From NCBI GenBank assembly GCA_025531455.1, contig JAMYHL010000026.1:372001-436000 (forward strand): 64,000 nucleotides of DNA, written 5' to 3'. This DNA is from Apiotrichum sp. Y4204. Its lineage: Eukaryota; Basidiomycota; Tremellomycetes; Trichosporonales; Trichosporonaceae. Position numbers and translations under genes: made by a program. Positions 35,480-46,754 of the stretch are shown in pieces. Positions within the stretch are counted from its first letter, which is position 1. Each line of letters opens with the position of its first letter. The notes beneath the pieces were generated by a model that had not been told where the DNA came from, ran no database searches, and saw only the letters and a program-made list of their open reading frames with translations.

Positions 35480-36638
35480 AGTCTGAGAGGCAGTATGTAG
35501 TTCTGTATAGTATGCATGGCACACATTACAACCTGTCACCTCTTCGGGATCTGGGGAGTCGTTCTTGGCACAGATCTGAGTGCACAAAGGTCGGTGCCTA
35601 CGGACGTTTGGCCCATCCTGACACAATTGCTCCTGTGCCTCATCGTCGGACGTAGGGCAGTGAAGCTACCTCGCGCACTGCCGACCTTCTCAGCTCGAAC
35701 GTGTGCATAGCTGGGTCTCTGTTCTCGGGGCGCGGTACAAGTGCTTCGACATCGACCTGTGATCCTATGCTCTGTGCTAGCTATGCTCCATGATCCTGTG
35801 ATCTTGTGACGCGGTGACACCGCTTGTGTCGTGCTGTGGCGCTGTGAAACGCTGACCCCAGGCGTGCCAACATGACCAACATGCGGACAGCTGCATCTGT
35901 GAGCTGTGAGCATGTGTGCTTTGCGCATGCACTCTTGTGAATGTGTGCATGCAATGAAATGCACTATTGCATAGCGCGGCTAGCGGCTTTGGCGGAGTTG
36001 AGATCTCATCAGAGCTCGCAGCTCGCCACCGGTCGTGGTGTGCAAGGCGACGTGTTCACCCCATATTCTGCAATGCTCCCGATCTTTGCTCTTCTCATCC
36101 CGTCTTATCCTCACGATTCACCTCAACTCGTCGATTCTCACTTCTTATTCTTCTCCAAGTCTTGGTTGCTGTGATTAGGGTTTCAGAAATCGCACGACTT
36201 TTTTTTTTCTAGGTTTTGCAGAAAGCAATACGCGCGTTCCCGTTCCCCATCCCTTCTCCCCTGCACACCGGGGACCGCTTTTTTGCCCTACCCTCCACCC
36301 CCACAGGCACACCGCCTCGGCGACACGCACTCCATCTCCATCTCCGTGCCCGGCCACGCATCCTTCGATCCCCTCCTCGACCCTCGACGGCCTCAACCAG
36401 CTCATCCGGATTGTTGCTTCCACACACACTGTCCGCTTCCTGTGTATCCTGTCACACCCCACCCCTTCTCCACTTCGACCACGCTGTCCTCGACATTGCC
36501 CAGATAACATCCCGCTCATTCCTTCCCCGTGTCATTCCATTCAGTTCATTCCATTTTCATTTCCGTCTGGCCATCAACACTTAGGTCTTCGTCCCCTGTT
36601 CCCAACGTCCTTCCGCCCGCGCCGTCTCCTCGCCCGAC
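35480..36638. other. Intergenic region
   Basis: No gene seen. A T-run (~36199) and a long CT-rich stretch from 36230 to 36638 likely form the promoter and 5' leader of the NIPA-type gene. Confidence 0.6.
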
Positions 36639-38583
36639 ATGATCGAGGATAAATACATCGGCCTCGCGCTAGCCTTCTCGAGCTCGGCGGCTATCGGGTA
36701 CGTCCGCCGCTGTGGCTGCATATACTAACCCCCAGCTCGAGCTTCATCATCACCAAAAAGGTGTGTCCACTGTGAACCCCAGTCTTCTCAGCAACAACTA
36801 ATCCCAGGGCCTGAACGATGCTGCCGCCCGGCCTGCCGACTATCCGCACTCGCATCAGCGCCAGACGGGCCCGCGGACTGCTTGTGGGTGGCGCACCGCG
36901 ATAGACCACGCACGCTGACGACAGCCGAGGACTTTGCGTACCTCTCGAACCCCATCTGGTGGGCAGGCATGATAACGAGTGAGCTACTCCACTGGAGGTA
37001 GAGCTAACACCGCAGTGGTCATAGGCGAAGGTACGCGACTTGAAGAAGGCAACTAATGTCCAGTGGCAAACTTTGCGGCGTACACTTTCGCGCCGGCCAT
37101 TCTCGTCACGCCCCTCGGCGCGATGAGTGTCATTATCGGGTATGTGTGGAGGTCGAGGGATGTCGTGGAAGTTGGTGGGCCAGGTGCCATGCGGGCCGGC
37201 AGAGCGGGCGCCGTGGACTAGGACTGGGGCCACACGGTGTCGTCCCTTTCCACACACGTTCATCTGCGTTCGTTGCCCGACAGCACGGCGACGCAGGCTT
37301 GTGGATGCCGCTCCACAGCCCGTCCGGCGAACTCAGACTCAGCTTCAAGCACGCGCAAGCACCCCTCTGACGGAACCCACCCTCCAAGTCACTAACCTCA
37401 GCGCCATCCTCGCGTCCTTCCTCCTCGACGAGAAGCTCGGCCGGTTAGGCGTCTGTGGTTGTGCGTGCTGTATTGTGAGTTGCAACTGGGTTTGCCACCA
37501 GAACTGACACAAGATCGGATCCGTCGTCATTGTTCTGCACGCGCCGTCAGACAAGGAAGTTGAGACGGTCGATGAAATTCTCGACTATGCGTCGCGTCTG
37601 CGTGAGTCAGCGGAACCACGGCGTTTCGTTTCCCGGCATCACTAACCCCAGCCTTCCTCATCTACGCCACGTTTGTGGCCATCTTCTCGGTTGTCATGAT
37701 TTTCCGCGTCGCGCCCCGGTACGGCACGAAGAACCCCATGGTCTACCTTTCGATCTGCTCCCTTGTCGGCTCGATCTCGGTCATGGCCATCAAGGCCTTT
37801 GGTATCGCGCTCAAGCTCACGTTTGCCGGCAAGAACCAGCTCACCCACATCAGCACCTACGTTTTCGGTGTCGTCGTTGTGGGCTGCATCTTGGTGCAGA
37901 TGAACTACTTCAACAAGGCTCTCGACACCTTCTCCACCAACGTCGTCAACCCTATCTACTATGTCTTCTTCACGACCGCAACTATCACCGCCTCGGCCAT
38001 CCTCTTCCAGGGATTCAACACGACCGATGCCGTCCACACACTTTCTCTCATTTGCGGCTTTTCTATCATCTTTATGGGTGTCTACCTTCTCAACATATCT
38101 CGTCAGCCCGATCGCCCCTCTCACCAGCACACCCACTCGAGTCTGGAGACTGGCTTGATGAGTGAGTATCGCCCTCTGGAGATGGAGGCGATGCAGAGCA
38201 CAGCAGTCACACACGGCACTCCTACTCACACCGTAGACCCCCGCATGTCCATGTCCGGCCGCATGTCTGTCGAGTCCCAGGGGCCCACTACCTGGACGTA
38301 CCCCACCAATGGCGTCTCCGGACCGAGCTACGCGCACGACGCAACAGACCCGGCCACGCACGGTCGCCGCTCGCGGTTGTTCCGGGAGCAGAACTCGACT
38401 CTCTTCAATGCGTTCGAGGAGGAGGGCATGGCCCTTACCCAGCTCACTGAGGAGGACGAGGATGAGGACGAGCGCGGGGACAAGTATGGCCGGCGCGATT
38501 CCGACGGCAACCGTACTCTCGTAGGCTCGCGGCGCGACCGCGACGTCGATGGCGGGAGGCATCCGGCCTACCAGGAGGTATGA
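36639..38583 (+). CDS. NIPA-type magnesium transporter
   Basis: Nine exons (36639-36697, 36736-36760, 36808-36883, 36925-36978, 37016-37030, 37064-37139, 37402-37474, 37514-37601, 37652-38583) encode 465 residues. The start YIGLALAFSSSAAIGSSFIITKKGL is the hallmark first helix of the NIPA family (DUF803). It is followed by PIWWAGMI, then FAPAILVTPLGAMSVII and ASFLLDEKLGRLG, GSVVIVLHAP and MVYLSICSLVGSISVMAIKAFG, through to the eighth or ninth helix (ICGFSIIFMGVYLL). NIPA proteins carry Mg2+ across the plasma or endosomal membrane. The last ~130 residues are a hydrophilic tail with an acidic EEDEDEDE block, probably cytosolic and regulatory. The fifth exon is only 15 nt, and intron 6 is much longer (262 nt) than the others. 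Confidence 0.93.
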
Positions 38584-40154
38584 GCGTGAGCGGACGCGGA
38601 CGGACTTTCTTTCTTCTCTGGTGCTGCTCAAGTAGATCGAGTTGCATCAGTGCAGGCGGCTGCAGCGCATGCCGCCCAGATCCACCGCAGTGCGGGTGAC
38701 TCGGCAGGCCTGGCCTCTCTTTATGGCAGGCATAGCAGGATGTAGACAATCATACTCGATAGACATGTAAGAGTGTCCATGTCTGGAAAGGGAGAGCAAC
38801 TGCAGATGGACACGGGGGTGGCTGCGCATGGTATCAGACAGTCAGCCATCAGCGCCTCATCATCAGGCCATCAGGCTCGTGTGATCATCATATAAAGGAG
38901 AACGCCTCGGTGCCGAGTGATGCTGCAGCGTCTTGCCCTGGGTCACCGTCATGAGGAAACCAGGATCTGGCTGGGCGGATGGATGCAGATCGTAGAGGGT
39001 GGCCGAACGAATTCGTGGGGCACCGGGCAGCACTGTAAAGTCACGTGATACCCTTTGGCGGCCATTGTCGCCTTGTGGGGTCAATGTGAAAATGCTCCAG
39101 CCCCAGGCCAGCTGGTAATCAGTTAGTAAGAATTGCGTAATTAAGAAGAAGATTTATTTCTGCTTCCGTTTGAGATGCAGCTTTAGCGCCTTTTGAATCG
39201 ACTGCATTAGGCGGGGGGTTTTGCTTCTTACTTGCGCCACAATGGGGGGGTTTTTGTGTCTTCCCTCTGTTCTTATGCCCACATCAGCTCCAATCAGCTC
39301 CCTGTTGGCTGGGCTGGCTGGCCGCATCTCACCAACGAACGACGCATTGTCATCAGTCGTCGTTCCCTCTCTCTCTTCTACATCCATCCATCCATCTATC
39401 TATCTATCATATCATCCGTCTCCATCTCTTTCTCTCCCTCCCATCCATCTATCTCTCTCTCCCTCTTTCCTCCCTACTCCCACTCATAGCACGCTACACG
39501 CTACACTCCTACTACCTGTCAGTTGCTGAAATAGGCGTCTCACATTCACCGCTTTTTTCACTCTCACCGGATCTCCTTTGGAACATCCATTTTGCCAGTG
39601 TCTGTTTGTCACAGAGACAGACATCGACCAACGAGTAGAGAAGGAGAACGCCAAGTCGCTCTCTCACAAAGAGTGAAGAATAACAGTACCACATTTATTG
39701 TTTGTACTCGTTTTCTGGTGCCAAAGCTTGTCGGGAATCACAGAAGCACACACCAAGACAAGACCTGGGACCGTCACAAGGCACTGTCGTCTGGTTTCTC
39801 ACAGTTACCGTGCCCACTCGCACTCGACTGCGTCCACAGCACCCACTAATCTAGTCGTTGCGCGGCACTTCACTACCTGTCGTTTCTACTATTATCTCTA
39901 CTACTACCTTTTTATCTATCTTTCCTCCATCCCACTACTAGCTGCCCGGGTTCAGACACAGCACTTATCGCCTCGTTTGTCTCCATTTACGTGCGAGCCC
40001 TTAGTTGCCCCGTGGTATCTGTTTGCTGCTACTAGCAGGCGACCCGTCTCGCCTCTCGTTGCGCCCTTGACTTCACTCACGACGTGTCACGACCCGACAG
40101 TCATAGGCGTATTCGTTCACCATTCTCCGTCATTCGCCCTCCTCGCCACCCAAC
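38584..40154. other. Intergenic region
   Basis: No gene seen in 1.6 kb. (CATC)n/(CTAT)n tracts (39381-39409) and pyrimidine-rich DNA up to 40150 look like the promoter and leader of PCF11. Confidence 0.6.
39381..39409. repeat. (CATC)n/(CTAT)n microsatellite
   Basis: Four CATC-type units followed by three CTAT units in a CT-rich presumed leader. Confidence 0.8.
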
Positions 40155-42247
40155 ATGTACGGCCACTACGCCCAACCGCAGCAATATCCCCCGCACAGCC
40201 ACCACGGTGGCGGCGGCGGGGGGTATGGCATGCCGCAGTACAACCAGCACCACGACCCTTATCGCGCATGGTATGCTAGCCGGCTTTCAGAACTCACATT
40301 CAACTCGCGCCCGATCATCCAGAGCCTCTCTCTTGAAGCCAAGCGCCAGCGCGACGAGAGCAACTGGATGGGTATGCAGGCCATCACTGAAGAAATTGAG
40401 CAGGCAGTGCTGCGGGTGCGTTTCCTTTTTGTTTTGGATATGAATGGTGGGAAAGCGTGTGCGAATTGAGTAGCAAATTGACACACAAACCGCCGTCTCA
40501 TGTTTTGATTGTTCTGTTCCACTAACGCAACCAGGCGCCGCCTCAAGGCAAGCTTCCACTACTGTATCTCATCGACTCTATCTCCAAAAATGTCGGGCAA
40601 CCGTATACGGACCAGCTCTTCCCGTCCTTTCTTGGCAAGCTCTACCTCAAGACGTACCGCGAAGTCGATGGCGTGACCAAGAGCAGGATGGAGGAGATGC
40701 TAAAGCTATGGCGTAACGGTGGCCCCTATGGCGCCGAATTGTACCCTGTTGCGATGCGCGAAGAGGTTGAGCGGACGATTCTAGGCTCGGCGGCCGTCCT
40801 CACCCAGCCCCAGGTCCAGGCCATGCTCCGCGAGTTCTTGAAAGAAAAGGAGGCCGAGATGGCGAAGGAGTTTAGCACATCGCGCGCCAAGACTGTCAAT
40901 GTTTTGGTGCAGATTGACCAGCTTCTCTCTTCGGATCAAGTCACCCAGCAGGAGTTGGCGGACATTGTGGAAAAGGTGCGCGCCATGAAGGCCGGCCACG
41001 AACCATCGTCGGCTCAACTACACCGTCTGGCACAGAGTGCTCCGCAGCCGCCGGCCGCTCAGCCTCGCACTGCAGCAGTCCGTCCTCCGCCGTCATTCCC
41101 TCCCCAGTCCCACCACCAACAGCCGGGAGGCCACTCGCCATATCCCCCCTTCCAGGGCCAGGGCTACAACTCTCCTCTCCCTGCCTCTGCTATCCCCACC
41201 TCGGCAGCTCCGACACCGGCACCACCCGTCACTGCCGCCCCCGCCCCTGCTATCCCTTTCAACGTGGCCGACATTCTCCGCAATCTCAACAACTCTGGCG
41301 TCCTCTCTCAGCCACGCACCCCCGAACCGGGCGTCAAGCCGAAGGCCGGCCTCGACAGCTACGAGGAAATGATCCTTGCGCTGGACGTCCGTGTCGACTT
41401 TTTGGACTCTTCCAGGTGGGTTATGTTCTCCTTGTTTTCTAACCCTTACTCCCCACTAACTCCCAGACTCGAGCTGCCCGTCGCGCACCTTCCAGTCCGC
41501 TGCAAGCAGTGCGGGATGCGCTTCCCCGAGGGCGAGAACAAGCTACAGGCGCACATGGACTGGCACTTCCGTCGGAATCGCAAGGAGAGGCAGACGGAGG
41601 GGCGCGGTGCGCACCGTCGATGGCTCCCGCGTGCCGAGGAATGGATCGACGAGAACGTCGAGGGCGGCGGGCCATCCACCTCGCCGAAAAAGGGCGACAC
41701 TGCGCTGCCCGCCAAGCTCCCCGCTGAGCGCATCGCGTCGCTCAAGCGCAAGTGGGTGCGTGCACCCAGCGATCCGGCCAAGGCCAAGATCCCCTGTCCG
41801 GTGTGCAAGGAGCCGTTCAAGTCCGAGTGGAACGAGGACGAGGAGGAGTGGGTGTTTATGAACGCCGTCGAGGTTGGGACACAAGTGGGTACCGCTAGAA
41901 GAGACAAGTTTGAAGCTAATCCCCAGATCTACCACGCCGTCTGCCGCGCCGAGTCGACAATTGCCGCGCGCCTGCTATCACGAGAACGCGCCGAGTCGCG
42001 CTCGCCCGCGCCGAGCGTCGACGACGGCGCGAAACGTAAAGCAAGTACGGAGCCTGAAGCCGAGGACGCGGCGAAGCGCGTCAAGGTCGAGAACGTCGAG
42101 AAGGAGGAGAAGGAGAAGGAGAAGGAGAGGAGCGAAACGCCCAAGATGGACCCGGCGGCGGCGCTCGCGGGGCTCAGCGCCGATACCTTGGCGCTTGCGT
42201 CTGCAGCCCTTGCCGCTGCCGCGGGTGTCAAGAGCGAGCCGGCGTAG
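40155..42247 (+). CDS. PCF11: mRNA cleavage and polyadenylation factor Pcf11
   Basis: Exons 40155-40415, 40535-41415, 41467-41884 and 41927-42247 encode 626 residues. After a Gln/Gly/His-rich start comes a CTD-interacting domain (~residues 35-160): WYASRLSELTFNSRPIIQSL, then PLLYLIDSISKNVGQPY and LFPSFLGKLYLKTY, the helix pattern that binds Ser2-phosphorylated RNA polymerase II tails. A Gln/Pro-rich linker follows. Two zinc modules flank the Clp1-binding region: RCKQCGMRFPEGENKLQ...H near residue 370 and PCPVCKEPF with YHAVCRAES later. The C-terminus is charged then Ala-rich. Pcf11 joins cleavage factor IA to transcription termination in the nucleus. The second and third introns (51 and 42 nt) are multiples of three without stop codons, so the frame stays open through them; their GT, branch CTAAC/CTAAT and CAG signals and the conserved EVGTQ-IYHAVC junction argue that they are real introns. 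Confidence 0.93.
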
Positions 42248-42984
42248 TAGTTTCATAGTGAGCATACAACATTGCATTTGATATGAGTTTAGTATTGAGG
42301 GTGGTATTATCTACTGATGTTACTTATCCTATTGCAGCACAGAGCTCCGCCGGATACACAGGCGTTCGCGCCAGCGTGGCGCCCGCGGATACTGATGTCT
42401 TTATTTGGAATCACCTCGCTGCTGACCTACTCATCTACTGACCGAATTTTCTCTGCTGCACATCGTCACTGGCTTACTGACATTGAATGGCACCCCACTG
42501 TCGCATGATGCTGACCAAAAGCCGCCCAAGACGGGGGGCCAATCATTTTGGAACCCAGCCTCAAGGGTCAAAGGAAACCACACCTTCACGGCTCTCCGAC
42601 GTCAACACGAAAGCAGACGGGCTCCCATGCACTCTGGCCACACACCGCAAACACGACCCCGCACGCTCCTACCCCGGGTCCGGGTCCCGTCTCACAGTGG
42701 ATTGTTCAACCCCCTGTGCGCCCTAACATGCCCACACACGCTCCTTCACCCACCCACACTCCTTTATCCACACACAGTCCTTCACCCAAACACACTCCTT
42801 CACCTCCACATTCCGCAAGTCGACGAGAACCACATCCACCTAAAAGGCAATCGGATAGTTGATACATAACAATATAGATACCAAGGCTACATACCCTGGG
42901 CTCCACAACCCTATAGCTGCGAGGATACACGTCCTGAGGCCCCAACCGCCCGGGGGAGACTAAAGTAGCCGAATGCATGATCGG
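42248..42984. other. Intergenic region between PCF11 and tRNA-Val
   Basis: No gene seen. The ACACTCCTT.CACCC-type units between 42730 and 42815 form a loose tandem array (CCTTCACCCACACACT-like). Confidence 0.6.
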
Positions 42985-43107
42985 GGTGGCTTAACTCAGT
43001 GGTTAGAGTGTTTGCTTTACACCAACGTACGCGCCGCCTTCGGAGCAAGGACGGGGTAAACGACGGGGGATCGCAAAACGTCGACAGTTCGAACCTGTCA
43101 GTCATCA
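42985..43107 (+). tRNA. tRNA-Val (UAC), with a 50-nt intron
   Basis: The cloverleaf folds by eye. Acceptor GGTGGCT pairs with AGTCATC (two G-U pairs), then TA, D-stem ACTC/GAGT with loop AGTGGTTA, anticodon stem TTTGC/GCAAA, loop TTTACA-C with anticodon TAC at 43018-43020, variable ACGTC, T-arm GACAG-TTCGAAC-CTGTC and discriminator A. The intron (43022-43071) sits after position 37, the standard place. A T-run at about 43111 can act as the Pol III terminator. The CCA end is not encoded. The anticodon reads GTA and probably other GTN codons. Confidence 0.87.
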
Positions 43108-43610
43108 GCTTTTTCGGGATGAGCACATCGCGGGGACAGGAGGCTCGGGCGTTCAAGTCGGCGCGCGATCGGCGCTCGAGGTCAAGAGACGCGAAAAGAC
43201 AAGCTCGAGCGAGAGGCGGGTGGTCGAGAGATGCCCTAAGCCCTATCGGAGACGATGGAAAAGGAAAGGTGTGGGTTGACCCCCAGAGTGAACCGAGCCG
43301 AAGAGGACGCGAATGCCCTGCACTACTCTGCAGAACGAGAGCCGACCAAGGCGTGTCCAGAACTCGTTCGAGCAGCTTGTCCGTCTTGGCAAATTACTCT
43401 TCAACCGGACTTGTGCCCCCCTGCCATCCATTCCTGACTTGTCAGAAGCTGTTTCATTGCGCCCTCCGGCTCCCCAGAGACCAGCAGGCACTACTCAGCA
43501 AGCCATTGCCCTCCAAAGCGACGTTTTTTGTGTCCAGAGTCGTCACAGATCGTGCTGATCAGCGTCGCGATCCCATACATGGTCTACAGGTTCGTTTGTA
43601 AAATAACAAT
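43108..43610. other. Spacer between two tRNA genes
   Basis: About 500 bp without a gene I can support. The open frames in it are not convincing. Confidence 0.55.
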
Positions 43611-43700
43611 TTCCTGATCGTATAACGGCTAGTATGCTCGCTTGTCATTACGTAATCAGTTTGACCGCGGGAGATCGGAGTTCGATTCTCCGTCAGGAAG
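43611..43700 (+). tRNA. tRNA-Asp (GUC), with an 18-nt intron
   Basis: Acceptor TTCCTGA pairs perfectly with TCAGGAA, discriminator G. D-arm GTAT/GTAT, anticodon stem CTCGC/GCGGG, loop TTGTCA-C with anticodon GTC at 43644-43646, T-arm CGGAG-TTCGATT-CTCCG. The intron 43648-43665 is at the standard position after nucleotide 37. A T-run at ~43705 is a likely Pol III terminator. Both tRNAs lie on the same strand 500 bp apart. Confidence 0.9.
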
Positions 43701-43859
43701 TCTCTTTTTGACTTTTGCTGATACGGACGGCTGATGTGGGAACCACACGAAAGCCGCCGTTCGCCTTGTTTTGGCATATGTTGACGTTGAATGGTTGTGG
43801 TCCTGCGCACCGCGTGATCCCGTAGCTCCTCCGGCGTCGTACCGATGCATCTACGTCGC

Positions 43860-45002
43860 CTACGCCACGACGGTCGCGACATCCGTGTTGACAAACATGC
43901 CCATGTCCCAGTTTTCCCGCGGCTTGACGACGCCAGCCTTCTCAAGCACGCTGAGGGTCTTGCGTACAGTCTCCTCGCTGACCTCGGGCAAACGCTCCTC
44001 CCAGCGCACGGTCTTAAGCCACTCGACGACGTCCTCGGGCTTCTGGGAGAATGTGCGCGCAACGTACTCGACTGCGGGGCCGGCGCGCGACTCATCCGAG
44101 TTGAAGCGCACGACGTGCGGCTGCAGTGCGGAGAGGAAAGCGGAAACGGCGGCGTTGTCCGCGGTGCGCGCGGCCGCGATCGACCAGCACGGCCACGGGG
44201 CTGCTGTCAGTCTCAAATCCGAGAGCTCGCCGATACCACTGCCTAGCTCTAAATGACTCACTGTATACACTTCCAATGAAGCGCACCTCGCCGCTGTCGA
44301 CGTACGGCTTGGTCGTAAACCACTCCCAGAGGAACACGGATGCTTAGGGGTCAGTTTACATCACAAATGACACCCACTCTCGCCGGCATTGACCGAGTCG
44401 CGGAGGGGCTTGAACTGGCCCTCGACTGGGATTAGCGTTGTTGATCATCAGATCCCACCCTTGAACTGCGGCTGCTCGTCCGCCGCCCAGCCCTGCTGCA
44501 ACGAAAGGACGGACGCCATGACCTGGGGTCAGTGCTGCCATCAGTGGAGACCCACCTGCGAGCCGGACCCGAGACGCGAAATGCCAAATGTCGTGCCCTT
44601 CAGCTGGTCGACCTCGGTGTACTTGCTGTCCTTGCCTGTGATGATTGCCCTACAGTGAGCGTGAGCAATAGAACGGGGACCCACCAGCGGAGAGGAGAGG
44701 CAATGTACCGCCCAACGAGCTTGTACGCGTCCTGGCCATTCGCAAGACCGGCAATCAGCGCGTCCGTAAGTGCTGGAAGTAAGTACTGGGGGGCAGTGTG
44801 GCGCTGCGGGAAAAGCTCAGAGATAGCTGCTCTACCCACCGATGCACACGTCGATCTCGCCATTCTTGAGCTTGACCTGCATGTCGCCCGTGCCGCCGGG
44901 ACACTCGACGAGCTCGATGGTGCGCCCGGCGTCCTCGGCGACAAGCTGAAGGAGGGGCGAGAGAAAGTGCTCGCGGTGCCAGCCGACGCGGAGCTTGCTC
45001 AT
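43860..45002 (-). CDS. Ca3427-like protein with a periplasmic-binding-protein (type 2, NMT1/THI5-like) fold
   Basis: Exons 45002-44840, 44772-44685, 44649-44556, 44522-44459, 44425-44378, 44342-44262 and 44200-43860 encode 292 residues. The joined protein reads KLRVGWHREHF, VECPGGTGDM, GEIDVCIALTDALIAGLANG, ASPLRWAIITGKDSKY, LKGTTFGISRLGSGSQVMAS, LWEWFTTKPYVDSGEVRFIG and SVYTPWPCW. These are the conserved blocks of the fungal Ca3427-like branch of bacterial-type solute-binding proteins (SsuA/NMT1 superfamily). It has no signal peptide, so it is probably cytosolic rather than a transporter part. The branch lacks an established function; thiamine-precursor synthesis as in Thi5 is not implied, since the THI5 iron/histidine motifs are not seen. 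It diverges from the Nudix gene at 45486. Confidence 0.86.
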
Positions 45003-45485
45003 GATTGCGGCTAGACGGGGGGAGGGGAGCATAAGAAGAAGTGGAGAGGTGTGGTCATGAAATGCGATGTGCGTCACTGGCCGCTCGATGGGCATCGGTC
45101 TGATTGAGCGGTTAGTGATGGGAGCGATTAGCGGGAGTATACCCCTCATTAGGGTCGGCGACTTCCGCCAATACAAAGTGGAGGATGCATTACAAAGTTT
45201 CCTCTGTTGGGGCAGCGGCTATCGTTCTCCTTCCCCACATTCCCGAGCGGCATACGCCGATTGCCGACGCCGAGTCGATCGTCAGTGACGACTCCGACAT
45301 CGAGAGATAAGAGTATAAAAGTCGGGAGGAACACGTTTTCTCACACTTTTCTGTCTTTCTCTGGGACATTCAGACTACCGCAATTGTCCATCCCTTCTGC
45401 ACGCCGTGACCGCAGTCGAGCACCAGCCCCATTCCACAGGGGCGCACAAACCCTTTCCCACCCTAATCATCCCTCACCGGCTCCG
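45003..45485. promoter_or_regulatory. Divergent promoter region with TATA box for the Nudix gene
   Basis: 483 bp separate two divergent start codons. TATAAAA at 45314-45320 in GAGTATAAAAGTCGG lies 166 bp before the Nudix ATG. No clear TATA box faces the Ca3427-like gene. Confidence 0.5.
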
Positions 45486-46754
45486 ATGGCAACCGACCTC
45501 GTCGAAGCGGGGACGCTGCCCGCCCCGTCCACGGGCATACATAAACTCGAGCTCTCGCCAGCAGTCGCGCACCACCGCGCCCACCACGACATGTACGACT
45601 CGGGGTGCACGACCCCCGTCGGCGCGGACCACGGCCACGGACCGTGTCCTGACCCCGGGACGGTGTATACCGTCGGCCTGCCGCCACCCGAGGCGCTCGA
45701 GGATCTCGGCGAGGAGAGCCGCGCGTGTCTTACCCGCTTGGCAGAGCACAAAACCGCGCCGGAAATTGAGTAGGTGACGCCGAATTCGCGTCGGCTGACA
45801 CTAGATTTGGCGTCGTGCGTCAGGCTGCCGTGCTCGTGACGCTGTACCAGCGACCAGGGGAGGACGGGCTGCGCGTCGTGCTCACAACGCGTGGAAGCCA
45901 TCTCAGGTGCGTAGATCGATGAAGACTGATCTGACGACAGGCGTAACCCCGGACAGACAGTGCGCTATTGACTCCCGATTACTCTGACATCAGGCTCTGC
46001 CCGGCGGCAAACGCGACCCCGAGGACCCGTCGGCAGTGTACACTGCGCGGCGCGAGGCGCACGAGGAGGTTGGCCTCCCGCCAGACCATCCTGACATTTA
46101 CACGATCGCGATCCTGGACCCGGTCCTGACGGTCCTTCCGCTCGGTGCACACATGAAGAACCACATCGTGGTCACGCGTGAGTTCTGCCAGCTATGCAGT
46201 TCTGATGTCAGCGGTGGTAGCGTTCGTCGCGGACCCGGCCCTGATCGGCACGCTCGTTCCCAACCCGGACGAGGTGGACCGTATCTTCGACCATCCCCTC
46301 TCCGCCATCTTCACCGGCCACGCGAGCGAGCCCTTGGCCGAAGTAGGCGAGTGGTGGCCCTTCGAAGAGGACACACATGTGAGCAAAGGTGTCAAGCCGC
46401 GCTGACGATAGTCGCAAGAGGACCGCGTCGGATCTACGGGCGCGTACCGGATGCACGTGAGTAGAAAGACTAAATGACAAGGTCTCACCGCAGCGCTTCC
46501 GCACATCGCACACCTCGGTGCGCGGGTTCACCTCCAACGTGCTGATCAGCACCGCGACGCTGGCGTACGGCGCCGAGCCGGCTTATGGGCACTTTAGCCC
46601 CGGGCAGACGCCCTTTGCGGCCGCGATCGCCGACATTGTCGAGCGCCTCCCTGCTGCCCTCCTTGTTCCCGAGACGAGGGCGGGGAAGATTGAGTGGGGG
46701 AAGAGTAATGGCGAGAGGGTGGCGAGTGGCGAGACGTATTATACGCGCGGGTAG
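45486..46754 (+). CDS. Nudix hydrolase, CoA diphosphatase type (Pcd1/NUDT7/NUDT8-like)
   Basis: Exons 45486-45769, 45805-45906, 45941-45959, 45994-46177, 46212-46378, 46412-46456 and 46494-46754 encode 353 residues. The protein carries the CoA-Nudix signature LTTRGSHLRRNPGQTALPGGK immediately before the Nudix box, which runs G140 to G162 (GKRDP...TARREAHEEVGL) with the one-residue-longer spacing of NUDT7. Later blocks are PVVAFV and a C-terminal RGFTSNVLISTATLAYG. The enzyme should cut CoA or oxidised CoA to phosphopantetheine and 3',5'-ADP. Yeast Pcd1 is peroxisomal, but no C-terminal SKL-type signal is present here (the end is TRG), so location is open. Residues 1-90 are an unrecognised N-terminal extension. 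The 19-nt third exon is needed to restore the RNPGQT part of the signature. Confidence 0.93.

Noticed and set aside
41416..41466. Reading PCF11 exons 2-4 as one uninterrupted exon
   Set aside because: The frame is open, but both candidate introns have donor, branch and acceptor signals and their removal gives family-like junctions; I keep them as introns and note possible retention.
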